Below the pieces are notes generated by a model. That model was not told the DNA's origin. It worked only from the letters and a program-made list of their open reading frames with translations, and searched no databases. Positions 55,014 through 63,582 of a stretch of 64,000 nucleotides of DNA are shown piece by piece. Numbering within the stretch: position 1 is the first letter of the stretch; the number at the start of each line of letters is the position of its first letter. Both the position numbers and the translations under genes were made by a program. This DNA is from Komarekiella delphini-convector SJRDD-AB1 (GTDB lineage Bacteria > Cyanobacteriota > Cyanobacteriia > Cyanobacteriales > Nostocaceae). The stretch is from NCBI RefSeq assembly GCF_014831675.1, contig NZ_VJXY01000029.1:36473-100472 (forward strand). The letters run 5' to 3'.

Positions 55014-55214
55014 TCAGTCGGATGAAAATCTCTTGAAGCGATCGCGCCTTGTTAATAACAGCTTGTAGTCAGCTTGAGCTTGAGTAACTTTCGCTTTGGC
55101 AGAGTGTGCTATATCATCTTTGATAGTATTGATTTTGCATACAACTGTTTTTAAATTAATCTCAGCTTGCTGAAGTTTAATTTGAGACTCAAGCCGAACT
55201 CTGATCTTCTTGTC
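55014..55214 (-). pseudogene. Fragment of an HlyD/DevB-like membrane fusion protein
   Basis: On the minus strand, about 65 codons are open between stops and read KIRVRLESQIKLQQAEINLK, VVCKINTIKDDI and AKAKVTQAQADYKLLLTRRD. The pattern of coiled-coil heptads ending in AQADYxLLLTRRDR resembles the alpha-hairpin of HlyD/DevB adaptor proteins. There is no start codon with a ribosome site and no partner genes, so I take it for a relic of a deleted efflux or heterocyst-envelope exporter gene. Confidence 0.5.
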
Positions 55215-55413
55215 CTCTCATCTCTGTCAATGGAGATAGTAGTTAGCCTCTAGAGATATATCCAGTTTTTATGCAGTCCTTTTCATGTCATTCCATTGAA
55301 ACTTGTACATACACCATGATCCCAGGTATTATCACATCCAAGTATCGTGGATGATGACTTCATCTTCAACCTGTTTAACAAATTTGACAGATTTTCAATA
55401 TGGAGTTTTAAAA
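55215..55413. other. Spacer with a spurious upstream start
   Basis: A longer frame for the next gene could begin at 55303, but the extra residues look like untranslated leader. I see no other feature. Confidence 0.35.
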
Positions 55414-55608
55414 ATGTACGACAAAGATGATATAAAGACAATGATTGATGGCATGAGTCTATCTGGTGTGTTAGAGATACTTTCTCAAGTCTGTTACGAG
55501 AAAGCTGAACATCTAAGAACCAATTGGCAAGATCCTGACACTGCTAGAGCCTGGGAAAAAGTTGCCAGAGCTGTAGGAAAAATCAAGATAAAAACAGATT
55601 TATATTAA
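55414..55608 (+). CDS. Small soluble protein, unrecognised (64 residues)
   Basis: From ATG 55414 the protein reads MYDKDDIKTMIDGMSLSGVL, then ILSQVCYEKAEHLRTNWQ and ARAWEKVARAVGKIKIK. It looks helical and charged, with one Cys. There is no signal peptide. The start was chosen because residues before it (from an in-frame ATG at 55303) do not look like protein. It precedes a receiver protein gene by 283 bp on the same strand. Function unknown. Confidence 0.6.
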   Translation: MYDKDDIKTMIDGMSLSGVLEILSQVCYEKAEHLRTNWQDPDTARAWEKVARAVGKIKIKTDLY

Positions 55609-55850
55609 CTGGGTACTTAAATTTCAAATCTCGTGAGCTATCACATAGGGGGTTTTCTGACATTTTGGGGTAAAAGCTGAGACTATTACCCCAATTATGC
55701 TCTCAGCTTCTTCTCAAGAGTTCATAACACGAATAAAAAAGCATTTTAGCAACTAACAAATATTACTCAAGAGATCAGACTAAGGTCATGGTAGCTTAAT
55801 AATAAATATCCTCTAGGCAGCCAGTACTGAGCTAGCTGTCTAGTGGATTT

Positions 55851-55881
55851 CCTCCGTAATTGATTACGGCAACTAAGGAGG
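55851..55881 (+). promoter_or_regulatory. Hairpin that may hide the ribosome binding site of the next gene
   Basis: CCTCC at 55851-55855 is complementary to the Shine-Dalgarno GGAGG at 55877-55881, and between them CCGTAA/TTACGG forms a 6-bp stem with loop TTGA. The two pairings overlap by two bases, so they may be alternatives. ATG follows at 55892. Confidence 0.45.
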
Positions 55882-55891
55882 CAATATTATC

Positions 55892-56353
55892 ATGGCAAAA
55901 AATCCTAAAGATCAACATCCTCTAGATGTTACAAAAGATTTTCAATCTCTAGATGGTATACAGGTTCTTGTAGTAGATGATAATGCCGATAGTCTGTTCT
56001 TAACTACCTGTATTCTTGAAAGCTATGGTAGTCGGGTAATCACAGCAACATCAGCTTTACAAGCTCTTGAAGCAATCAAACAATTCAAATTTGATATTTT
56101 CATTTTTGATATCGCCATGCCAGAAATGGATGGATTTTCCTTAATCAGCAAAGTTAGAGAGATAACGCTCTCAGAAAAACAACAGATTCCAGCTATTGCC
56201 TTAACTGCTTTAGGTTCTGAAGAAGGTTACAGCCTTGCTCTCACATCTGGTTTTCAAAGCTACGTGAATAAGCCTGTAGAACCCACTCTTTTAGTAGCAG
56301 AGATCACAAAACTTATTAATCAGAGTTCTGCGTTTAACAATGGGAAACAATAG
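55892..56353 (+). CDS. Stand-alone receiver-domain response regulator
   Basis: The 153-residue protein is a receiver domain (about 23-145) with a short N-terminal extension. Acidic pair VLVVDDNADS, phospho-acceptor Asp73 in FIFDIAMPEMDGFS, Thr in IALTALGSEEG and Lys in SYVNKPVEP are all present. The sequence resembles the C-terminal receivers of hybrid kinases such as the one at 26159-30220, so it may take part in a phosphorelay with such a kinase. A strong AAGGAGG ribosome site precedes it. Confidence 0.9.
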   Translation: MAKNPKDQHPLDVTKDFQSLDGIQVLVVDDNADSLFLTTCILESYGSRVITATSALQALEAIKQFKFDIFIFDIAMPEMDGFSLISKVREITLSEKQQIPAIALTALGSEEGYSLALTSGFQSYVNKPVEPTLLVAEITKLINQSSAFNNGKQ

Positions 56354-56441
56354 GAATATTCACTTTTGCATTAGCGCTACCCCCAGGTCACGCTAGTTGG
56401 TCGAGCGGTTGCGGCGAGGGTACAGGAGTAGGGGGAGCAGA

Positions 56442-56490
56442 GGAAGAAAAATTACAATTGACTAATGACTAATGACTCTTAACCCTTGAC
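56442..56490. repeat. Inverted copy of the GTCATTA/TTGTAATTTTTCTTC repeat at 3090-3146
   Basis: Read on the minus strand, AAGAGTCATTAGTCATTAG followed by TCAATTGTAATTTTTCTTCC matches the 3102-3146 block almost exactly, allowing for one heptamer copy more or less. On the left it continues into a pyrimidine/purine-biased block like that at 3147-3209. Confidence 0.75.
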
Positions 56491-56593
56491 AAACTTTCTA
56501 AATTGTAAGATTGAAGCGATCGCTCCAGAATTATTGAGGCATTCTGAAGTATGTTAATCCTCAGCCGTTAGTCGAATCAGAAACTCAATATCA

Positions 56594-57367
56594 ATGTGCC
56601 AACTGCTCGGAATGAACTGCAATGTTCCAACGGATATTTGCTTTTCTTTTGAAGGGTTCTCTGCACGGGGAGGAAAAACGGATGACCATAGCGATGGTTG
56701 GGGCATTGCTTTCTTTGAAGGAAAGGGATGTCGAATGTTTTTGGATGCCCAACCTTCTGTTGCTTCTCCAGTAGCAGAGTTTGTCCGAAGCTATCCCATC
56801 CACTCGACCCATGTAATTGCTCATATCCGCAAAGCTACTCAAGGTGAAGTTGCCCTACACAATTGTCACCCTTTTCGCAGGGAATTGTGGGGTAAGTATT
56901 GGGTGTTTGCCCACAATGGAAATTTGCCAGATTTTCAACCGAAAAACATGGGCTTTTACCAAGCCGTGGGTAACACCGATAGTGAAAAAGCATTCTGCTT
57001 GATGCTGGAAACTTTACGCCAACGCTTTCCTGATGGTGAGCCTACCATCAAGGAACTGTACTTAGTCTTATGGGAAATTACTGAGCTAATTGCTTCAGCA
57101 GGCGTATTTAACTACCTATTGTCAGATGGGGAACACTTTTTTGCTTACTGTTCAACCAAGCTCTGCTACATTGTGCGTCAAGCACCTTTTGCCGCTGCTC
57201 ACTTGATTGACCAAGACATGACCGTAGATTTTCGAGAGTTGACTACTGAGTATGATCGCGTTGCCGTCATTGCCACTACTCCTCTCACGGATAACGAAGT
57301 TTGGACGCCAATCCCACTGGGAGAACTACTAGTATTTCAGGACGGTTTGCCCTTGAAATTTGCATAA
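56594..57367 (+). CDS. Class II glutamine amidotransferase (YafJ-like)
   Basis: The 257-residue protein starts MCQLLGMN, placing the nucleophile Cys2 at the mature N-terminus. The Ntn-hydrolase features include SDGWGIAFFEG, THVIAHIRKATQGEV (with the conserved Arg), NCHPFRRELWGKYWVFAHNG and NTDSEKAFC. Such stand-alone glutaminase-type proteins release ammonia from glutamine or act on related amides; the substrate is not known. It is not linked to a synthase gene. ATG 56594 is fixed by the need for Cys2. Confidence 0.88.
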   Translation: MCQLLGMNCNVPTDICFSFEGFSARGGKTDDHSDGWGIAFFEGKGCRMFLDAQPSVASPVAEFVRSYPIHSTHVIAHIRKATQGEVALHNCHPFRRELWGKYWVFAHNGNLPDFQPKNMGFYQAVGNTDSEKAFCLMLETLRQRFPDGEPTIKELYLVLWEITELIASAGVFNYLLSDGEHFFAYCSTKLCYIVRQAPFAAAHLIDQDMTVDFRELTTEYDRVAVIATTPLTDNEVWTPIPLGELLVFQDGLPLKFA

Positions 57368-57444
57368 ATTAAAAGGAGTCAGAAGTCAGAATAAATTTAC
57401 CTATGGCGGTTCAAATAAGACAATTTACGCAACCCATAAACTCT

Positions 57445-57473
57445 GTAGAGACGTTGCATTGCAACGTCTCTAC
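57445..57473. terminator. 29-nt hairpin (arm GTAGAGACGTTGCA), copy 2
   Basis: Identical to 43801-43829. It lies about 80 bp after the amidotransferase stop and is followed by TATTTTT, so it looks like a working rho-independent-type terminator on the plus strand. Confidence 0.7.
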
Positions 57474-57723
57474 TATTTTTGCTAGATCGCTTCCCTAGTA
57501 TCATTCTTTGAGACATCTACCGCTCAATTGTGATAACAATTTGATACTTGAAGCTTTTAACGGTTTTAACCATCAAACTGGTGGTAGAATCTCCATATTC
57601 TCTATCGAGAATGTGCTGTTATCCTCTGGCGTTTGCGATCGGATACCTGCAATCATCTATTACCATAAACAGTATATAACTGTATTCCCATCAATTAGCT
57701 GTAGTTTTAGAGGAGAATATGAG
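57474..57723. promoter_or_regulatory. Leader and promoter region of the sulfate uptake operon
   Basis: About 250 bp upstream of sbpA. An open frame runs through it from 57508 in the sbpA frame, but the encoded residues do not resemble a signal peptide. AGAGGAG at about 57710 is a good ribosome site for ATG 57724. No regulatory box is assigned with confidence. Confidence 0.45.
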
Positions 57724-58914
57724 ATGACTTTGTGGCAGCGCCCACTGAAAAGATTCCAAGCGATGTCTCACGACAAGCTGCTAGCCTACGGCAACGCCAA
57801 AGGCGAACGCATCTACGCTGAACAGAGAACACGGTTCAGACTGAATTCGCTTAAAAGCTTTGTATCGCTCTTTGTAGTAGGAGCCGTTTTGAGTGTGGCA
57901 CTCGCCGCCTGTGGTGAAAATGCCAGTAATTCGACTACTGAAGCCCCTGCGGCTAGCCCTGTTGCTGCCAACAAACAGAATGTTGAACTAACGCTGGTTT
58001 CCTTTGCTGTCACTAAAGCAGCTCACGAAGCCATCATTCCTAAATTTGTAGAGCAGTGGAAGAAAGAACATAATCAAACCGTTAGCTTCAGGCAAAGCTA
58101 TGGTGGCTCTGGTTCCCAAACTCGTGCTGTTATCGATGGTTTAGAAGCAGATATTGTCCACTTAGCATTAGCTGGAGACACCCAAAAGATTGAGAAGGCT
58201 GGATTAATTCAGCCAGGATGGGAGAAAGAAGTTCCCAATAATGGCATTGTCTCCAAATCTGTGGCGGCGCTAATAACCCGTCCAGGTAATCCTAAAGGCA
58301 TCAAGACCTGGGAAGATTTGGTGAAAGGTGATGTAAAACTGATTACAGCTGACCCCAAAACATCAGGTATTGCTAGGTGGAATTTCCTAGCGTTGTGGAA
58401 TTCCGTGATTAAAACCGGCGGAGATGAAGCTAAAGCTACTGAATATGTGACTAAAGTTTACAATAATGTGCCAATTCTGACTAAGGATGCGCGAGAAGCG
58501 ACTGACACCTTTGCCAAGCAAGGTCAGGGAGATGTCTTAATTAATTACGAAAACGAAGTTCTCTTGGCACAGCAAAAGGGCGAGAAAGTTGATTATGTCG
58601 TTCCTGAAGTGAATATATCTATTGACAATCCGATCGCTGTGGTAGACACAAATGTCGATAAGCACGGCAACCGCGAAGTTGCTGAAGGTTTTGTTAAATT
58701 CCTTTATACCCCAGAAGCACAGCAAGAGTTTGTCAAGTTAGGATTTCGACCCGCAAATGAGGAAATAGCCCAAACTAAAGCAGCTACAGATAAATTTCCC
58801 AAAGTGAAAACTCTGGGTACAGTTCAGGACTTTGGCGGTTGGGAAGCAATTGATCAGAAGTTCTTTGTAGATGGGGGTATGTTTGACAAGATTCAAGCCC
58901 AAAGGAAACGGTAA
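57724..58914 (+). CDS. sbpA: Sulfate-binding protein of the sulfate ABC transporter
   Basis: From ATG 57724 the protein has 396 residues. After a basic N-terminal extension (about 45 residues) comes a lipoprotein signal (SFVSLFVVGAVLSVALAAC, lipobox Cys near residue 63). The periplasmic binding domain then begins NVELTLVSFAVTKAAHEAII. Family motifs include QSYGGSGSQTRAVIDGLEAD, ADPKTSGIARWNFLALW and LINYENEVLLAQ. It captures sulfate (possibly thiosulfate) and passes it to CysT/CysW. The long stretch before the hydrophobic signal is unusual; the true start could lie further in. First gene of the operon. Confidence 0.9.
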   Translation: MTLWQRPLKRFQAMSHDKLLAYGNAKGERIYAEQRTRFRLNSLKSFVSLFVVGAVLSVALAACGENASNSTTEAPAASPVAANKQNVELTLVSFAVTKAAHEAIIPKFVEQWKKEHNQTVSFRQSYGGSGSQTRAVIDGLEADIVHLALAGDTQKIEKAGLIQPGWEKEVPNNGIVSKSVAALITRPGNPKGIKTWEDLVKGDVKLITADPKTSGIARWNFLALWNSVIKTGGDEAKATEYVTKVYNNVPILTKDAREATDTFAKQGQGDVLINYENEVLLAQQKGEKVDYVVPEVNISIDNPIAVVDTNVDKHGNREVAEGFVKFLYTPEAQQEFVKLGFRPANEEIAQTKAATDKFPKVKTLGTVQDFGGWEAIDQKFFVDGGMFDKIQAQRKR

Positions 58915-58922
58915 TTAGTTAT

Positions 58923-58975
58923 TAGTTGATAGTCAGTCGTTACTGTTAGTAGAAAAAATAACTGACTATTAACTA
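58923..58975 (+). other. Inverted repeat between sbpA and cysT
   Basis: TAGTTGATAGTCAGT (58923-58937) and ACTGACTATTAACTA (58961-58975) pair over 14 of 15 positions with a 23-base loop. It may lower or stabilise transcript levels between the abundant binding protein and the permeases. Confidence 0.5.
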
Positions 58976-59020
58976 CCAAAAGAAAAATTTTTGTGAGTTT
59001 GAAATTTTGAATTCTTGACT

Positions 59021-59890
59021 ATGACTTTATCTCCTTCTATAGAAATTGACCGTAAAACTCCAGCTTGGAAGGCATTTATTCATCAGTTGTTGCACCTTCC
59101 CTGGACATGGCGAATTACTCTAGGATATCTAACAGTAATGTTGTTTATCCCCATAGTTGCCATGTTCCTCAAAGCGAGTACGGAACCTCCGGCGAGATTT
59201 TGGGCGATCGCAACCAGTGATATCGCGCTAGCAACATACAATGTCACTTTTGTCACATCAATTCTAGCGGCTTTGATCAATGGGATTTTTGGTACTTTGA
59301 TTGCTTGGGTTTTAGTTCGCTATGACTTTCCTCTGAAACGCTTAATTGATGCCACCGTAGATTTACCCTTTGCACTGCCAACGTCGGTAGCAGGGTTAAC
59401 ACTGGCAACAGTTTACAGTGATAACGGCTGGATTGGTTCGCTACTAGCACCTCTAGGAATTAAAGTATCTTTCACTCGTTTGGGGGTATGGGTTGCAATG
59501 GTATTTATTTCACTGCCTTTCGTAGTGAGAACAGTGCAACCTGTGCTTCAGGAAATGGAACATGAAATTGAAGAAGCCTCCTGGTGTCTGGGTGCTTCTC
59601 AATGGCAGACCTTCTGGAAAGTGATTTTGCCGCCATTATTTCCGACAATTTTGACTGGTGTTGCTTTGGGTTTCTCCCGTGCAGTTGGGGAGTATGGTTC
59701 AACGGTAATTATCTCTTCCAATACGCCTTTCCAAGATTTAATCGCACCCGTACTAATTTTCCAACGCTTAGAGCAGTATGACTATTCTGGTGCAACTGTA
59801 ATTGGTGTGGTTCTACTGGCAATTTCATTAGTGCTATTACTGGCAATTAATTTCTTACAAGCATGGGCAAGGCGATATGACAGTAAATGA
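59021..59890 (+). CDS. cysT: Sulfate ABC transporter permease CysT
   Basis: A 289-residue inner-membrane protein with about six helices. The EAA loop that contacts the ATPase is [20 protein letters not shown] (about 185-205), followed by [16 protein letters not shown], a CysT signature. The first cytoplasmic segment is about 25 residues. Start ATG 59021 ([14 protein letters not shown]); an in-frame TTG at 59015 would add two residues. It overlaps cysW by 14 bp. Confidence 0.94.
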   Translation: MTLSPSIEIDRKTPAWKAFIHQLLHLPWTWRITLGYLTVMLFIPIVAMFLKASTEPPARFWAIATSDIALATYNVTFVTSILAALINGIFGTLIAWVLVRYDFPLKRLIDATVDLPFALPTSVAGLTLATVYSDNGWIGSLLAPLGIKVSFTRLGVWVAMVFISLPFVVRTVQPVLQEMEHEIEEASWCLGASQWQTFWKVILPPLFPTILTGVALGFSRAVGEYGSTVIISSNTPFQDLIAPVLIFQRLEQYDYSGATVIGVVLLAISLVLLLAINFLQAWARRYDSK

Positions 59891-60752
59891 GCCAAGTTTT
59901 CACTCATCTGGGTCTAATACAGGTACAGTAAAGCCAAAACAGCAGAAAAGTTGGGTTCCAACACTTTTGATTGGTATAGCAGTTGTCTATTTAGCTTTAG
60001 TTCAATACATCCCTGCACTCAACGTTTTTTTTCAAGCCTTTAGAAAGGGAGTTGGGCCGTTTTTATCTAACCTGACACACCCCGCCTTTCTGCATGCAGC
60101 CGGACTGACGCTGTTACTGGCTTTGATTGCTTTACCTGTGAATACAGTATTTGGACTTTGTGCAGCTTGGGCGATCGCTCGCCATAAGTTTCCCGGACGC
60201 GCCGTAGTTCTAAGTATTATTGACTTGCCCTTTTCTATATCGCCCGTAGTTGCAGGATTGATGATTGTACTCCTCTACGGACGAAATGGATGGTTTGGGC
60301 CTTGGCTCCAGGCACATGATATCAAGATTATCTTTGCCTTTCCAGGCATGGTGCTAGCTACGGCATTTGTGAGTATGCCTTTTGTCGCCAGGGAAGTAAT
60401 TCCTGTTTTAGAAGAGTTTGGTAAAGATCAAGAAGAAGCTGCTAAGACCCTAGGTGCAAACGATTGGCAGATCTTCTGGCGTGTTACTTTGCCTAGTATC
60501 CGCTGGGGTTTACTCTACGGCTTAATTTTGACTAATGCCAGAGCAATGGGTGAGTTCGGAGCGGTTTCAGTAGTATCTGGCAATATTGCTGGCCAAACTC
60601 AGAGCTTACCACTGTTTGTAGAAGACGCTTATAAACAGTATGAAACTGAAGCTGCTTTCTCTGCGGCTGTCTTGTTGGCTCTATTAGCAGTAGTGACTTT
60701 AGTGCTGAAGGAGATTTTAGAACGAAAAACTCGGATTAAAGATGTTGAATAG
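59877..60752 (+). CDS. cysW: Sulfate ABC transporter permease CysW
   Basis: The 291-residue permease partner of CysT has about six membrane helices. Its EAA loop is [20 protein letters not shown], followed by [20 protein letters not shown], typical of CysW. The 14-bp overlap with cysT implies coupled translation. The ATPase CysA is not in this window, so it must be encoded elsewhere. Confidence 0.94.
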   Translation: MTVNEPSFHSSGSNTGTVKPKQQKSWVPTLLIGIAVVYLALVQYIPALNVFFQAFRKGVGPFLSNLTHPAFLHAAGLTLLLALIALPVNTVFGLCAAWAIARHKFPGRAVVLSIIDLPFSISPVVAGLMIVLLYGRNGWFGPWLQAHDIKIIFAFPGMVLATAFVSMPFVAREVIPVLEEFGKDQEEAAKTLGANDWQIFWRVTLPSIRWGLLYGLILTNARAMGEFGAVSVVSGNIAGQTQSLPLFVEDAYKQYETEAAFSAAVLLALLAVVTLVLKEILERKTRIKDVE

Positions 60753-60872
60753 ATTGGGGACTGGGGATTAAGAACTGGGGATTAAAAATTAAATTATTGC
60801 TAATACTCAATACTCAATCCTCATTATCCAGTTTTTATCAAAGGCGTTTGCTCAAACGGTTGATTTAAAAAT

Positions 60873-61142
60873 ATGGCTAGCGACAACGATACACTTACCA
60901 ATCAAAGAATTCGAGTCAGGATTCCCAAAGACTATCACCAAGAACCTGTGATTTCTCGCCTGGTGTCTGACTATGGTCTGACTGTTAACATTACTGCGGC
61001 AATTCTAGGAGCTAATGCTGTTGGGGATGGTTGGTTTGACCTTGATATTCAAGGAACAAATAAACAAATTCACAATGGACTGACATATCTTCATGACTTA
61101 GAACTTGAAGTCTGGGATAACACCAAAATAGCTGATTGGTAA
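60873..61142 (+). CDS. NIL-domain protein at the end of the sulfate operon
   Basis: The 89-residue protein is a NIL domain (RIRVRIPKDYHQEPVISRLV, VNITAAILGANAVGDGWFDL), an ACT-like fold usually found at the C-terminus of methionine and other ABC ATPases, where it binds a ligand. Here it is a free-standing protein after cysW, 120 bp downstream, as in several cyanobacteria. It probably senses a sulfur compound and modulates transport, perhaps by binding CysA; this is inference. Confidence 0.85.
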   Translation: MASDNDTLTNQRIRVRIPKDYHQEPVISRLVSDYGLTVNITAAILGANAVGDGWFDLDIQGTNKQIHNGLTYLHDLELEVWDNTKIADW

Positions 61143-61216
61143 AATCATTTTCCACCCATAGTTATAACAAACAAATTCTTCTCATTGCAGTAAAACTGTC
61201 AAATTTACTATGGTTT

Positions 61217-62557
61217 TCAAAGAATTTTCAATAGCACTCGTAGTTTTTCTTCTACTTTAAACGGTGGTTGTTGGTAGTTGATAGTTTTATATTCTGGTGT
61301 CACGCTCCAATCATACCGTTGCAGCAACGTTGCCAAAAAAATCTTCATCTCCATCTTGGCAAACTCCATACCAATGCATATATGTTCGCCACCGCCAAAA
61401 CCAATTAAAGCAAAGGGATCTTTTTTATCCTCTTCGCGGGGAGATGCAAAGCGTTCTGGGTCAAACCGTTCTGGGTTAGTATAAATTTCTGGTAAGCGGT
61501 GCGTTAATCCTTGAGCAATAATAATCACCCAACCAGGAGGAATGCGATAGCCTGCATATTCAATTTCTTTCACAACTCCCCGCAATAGTATTACACCTGC
61601 GGGATTGTAAAGGCGTTCTATTTCTTTTAAAAAGTAAGTCATTTGGTTAAGTTGTTTGAGGTGTCCCAAGTTCAAAGGTTCATCTCCTACAACTTCTGTT
61701 AGTTCTTGACGGAGTTTATCGCGCCATTGCGAATATCTTGCTAATTCAACCATTGCCCATGTTAGGGATGTGGCAGTAGTAAAATGTGCTGCATTTAGCA
61801 AGTGTATCAGTTCGTCTATGATTTGTGATTGGGCTAAAGCATTACCCTCTTCATCCACTGCTGCAAGAAACAATCCTAATACGTCACAAGACTCCTTTAA
61901 GTTGCCTTGCATTTGGCGATCGCTAATAATATTTTGTAAGAAGGCTTTAAGTTGACGACGAGCTTTCTGGGAGCGACCATATTTTGTAAATGGTAAATCT
62001 AACCGTAATAACGTTAATGCTCCCTGCATCAAATTGTTATACAACTGTTCAACTTGTTCAATTTGATTTTGTAGCTGAACACCCAATAATAGACGAATCC
62101 CAATTCGTAATGCTAGCTGGTTAAATTCATTTTTAATAGCAATTGTACTGTGTGCCGCCCAGTTTTCTAGACAGTTGTTAACTTCAATTTGCATAATATC
62201 AAAGTAATTAGCAATGGCTTTCCCGTGAAACGCCGGAGCTATTAAGCGACGGGTACAGCGATGTTCTTCTTCATCTTGAAGCATCATAGGACGACCGAAA
62301 ATATGTTCCATAGCCGGTTTCCATCCTAAGTAAGAAGATACATGGTCGGCTTTTTCTTGTAAAATTAATTTATTTGCTTCTGTCCCTACCAAAACTGCAT
62401 GTTTGGTTCCTAAAATGCTGGTTTTGAAAACAGGGCCGTATTGCTCGTAGTTCTTTGCTAATCCCCATCCTTGGGTAGCAAATAATCGGAGAGTCTCGCC
62501 TAAAATGGGTAGCCCAAAGTTACCGGGCATTTCCTCTGCTGATTTGAGTTGTGACAT
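61217..62557 (-). CDS. Cytochrome P450 with an altered I-helix motif
   Basis: The 446-residue protein is a soluble P450, most like the cyanobacterial CYP120/CYP26-type group. The haem-binding loop is FGGGEHICIG with ligand Cys394. The K-helix ExxR is EIER in FLKEIERLYNP, and NPERFDPERFA is the PERF region. The I-helix reads LLNAAHFTTATSLTW: relatives have AGHET, so the conserved acidic residue before Thr is Phe here. That acid helps deliver protons for oxygen activation, so the chemistry may be unusual. It lies downstream of an AraC-type regulator with a direct-repeat operator candidate between them. Confidence 0.9.
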   Translation of the reverse strand: MSQLKSAEEMPGNFGLPILGETLRLFATQGWGLAKNYEQYGPVFKTSILGTKHAVLVGTEANKLILQEKADHVSSYLGWKPAMEHIFGRPMMLQDEEEHRCTRRLIAPAFHGKAIANYFDIMQIEVNNCLENWAAHSTIAIKNEFNQLALRIGIRLLLGVQLQNQIEQVEQLYNNLMQGALTLLRLDLPFTKYGRSQKARRQLKAFLQNIISDRQMQGNLKESCDVLGLFLAAVDEEGNALAQSQIIDELIHLLNAAHFTTATSLTWAMVELARYSQWRDKLRQELTEVVGDEPLNLGHLKQLNQMTYFLKEIERLYNPAGVILLRGVVKEIEYAGYRIPPGWVIIIAQGLTHRLPEIYTNPERFDPERFASPREEDKKDPFALIGFGGGEHICIGMEFAKMEMKIFLATLLQRYDWSVTPEYKTINYQQPPFKVEEKLRVLLKIL

Positions 62558-62575
62558 TTTTTTTAGATTCCCTTC

Positions 62576-62618
62576 ACTTCAGATTCCCGACTTCTTAAAG
62601 AAGTCGGGAATCTGAAGT
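62576..62618. terminator. Perfect 21-bp-arm hairpin between araC-like and P450 genes
   Basis: Arms 62576-62596 and 62598-62618 (ACTTCAGATTCCCGACTTC and its complement) are perfectly complementary with one central base. It lies 70 bp beyond the regulator's stop codon and about 20 bp before the P450 start, so it could end the regulator's transcript or shape the P450 leader. Confidence 0.65.
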
Positions 62619-62649
62619 AAGTTTAGTACTGACAAGATAATCTTGTCTC

Positions 62650-62686
62650 GCGCAATCTTCCGAAAACTAGCGCAATCTTCCGAAAA
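62650..62686. promoter_or_regulatory. Candidate AraC-type operator: 17-bp direct repeat with 20-bp period
   Basis: GCGCAATCTTCCGAAAA occurs at 62650-62666 and again at 62670-62686, exactly 20 bp (about two helical turns) apart. AraC-family proteins commonly bind such tandem sites. The repeat is about 100 bp upstream of the P450 start and touches the end of the regulator gene (stop at 62689-62691). Confidence 0.6.
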
Positions 62687-62688
62687 AT

Positions 62689-63582
62689 TCAAAGTGCTTT
62701 CTTAAATATTTGAGGAGTGACGCCGATATATTTACGAAAAACCTTAGCAAAATGACTTTGGCTTTGAAATCCTACTAATTGAGAAACTTGTATAACTGAT
62801 AATTCTTGTGTTAGTAAATATTTTGCTCTCTCAACCCGGCATTTAGTGACATACTGGTGAGGTGCTATTCCTGTTGATTGTTTAAACAAACTAGCAAAAT
62901 AATGGGGACTCATTTGGACGACCGCAGCAATTTCTGCCAATGATAAATTTTGGTCTAAGTTATCGTTAATATAGGCGATCGCTTCTTTTAATTTATGTTT
63001 TGGTAATCCACCAGTATATTCTCTAATAATGGATTTATGTGTCGAATAGCGTTTTAACAAATGCACCGCCAACATATTTGCTGCTGATTCTAGATAGAGA
63101 TAACTATCAAATCCATTAGTCTCTATTTCTTGCTTGAGTGTCAGCCCAATTTGTTGAATCAGTGGGTCGTGAGTTTGCAACTGTTGTACAATTTCAACTA
63201 CATCAGCATCTACTGACTCGTAAGCAACACGAGTAATCATTGTTGGTTCAATACCGATGTGAATAAACCCTAAGTCCTGCTCAAATTGTACTGCTGGAGA
63301 TATTTGGTGAGCCGGAAAAATTCCTACATCGGTTGCTGCATAGGATTTGCTTTGCCAGTGTCCGTTAATTTTTAATTTTGCTTGAAACTCTTTACTGTAA
63401 ATAGTAACAATGTGCTGAAAAGGAGATGTCTCAGGAAGTTTATAATTAGATTGGCGATGATAGGCAAAATAAAAACCATTCCAACCAGCCACCGGGGTAG
63501 AGATAATTAAAGGTTTGGGAAGGAATTGTTTTAATTTATCTGGTTGGGCGGCATTAATTCTAAAAGCTTGCTGTGTTTGCAT
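62689..63582 (-). CDS. AraC-family transcriptional regulator
   Basis: The 297-residue protein has an N-terminal ligand or dimerisation domain (about 1-185) and a C-terminal double helix-turn-helix. The first HTH is NLSLAEIAAVVQMSPHYFAS. The second, after CRVERAKYLL, is SVIQVSQLVGFQSQSHFAKV followed by FRKYIGVTPQIFKK. It is probably an activator of the P450 gene 131 bp downstream on the same strand. No operon partner lies upstream in the window. Confidence 0.93.
   Translation of the reverse strand: MQTQQAFRINAAQPDKLKQFLPKPLIISTPVAGWNGFYFAYHRQSNYKLPETSPFQHIVTIYSKEFQAKLKINGHWQSKSYAATDVGIFPAHQISPAVQFEQDLGFIHIGIEPTMITRVAYESVDADVVEIVQQLQTHDPLIQQIGLTLKQEIETNGFDSYLYLESAANMLAVHLLKRYSTHKSIIREYTGGLPKHKLKEAIAYINDNLDQNLSLAEIAAVVQMSPHYFASLFKQSTGIAPHQYVTKCRVERAKYLLTQELSVIQVSQLVGFQSQSHFAKVFRKYIGVTPQIFKKAL

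Noticed and set aside
55303-55413. Upstream start for the 64-residue protein
   Set aside because: The added residues are Tyr/His/Ser-rich without helix pattern, unlike the rest of the protein; ATG 55414 is a more natural start.
57508-57723. A 72-residue N-terminal extension of SbpA
   Set aside because: The residues do not resemble a signal peptide, and AGAGGAG just before ATG 57724 marks a better start.
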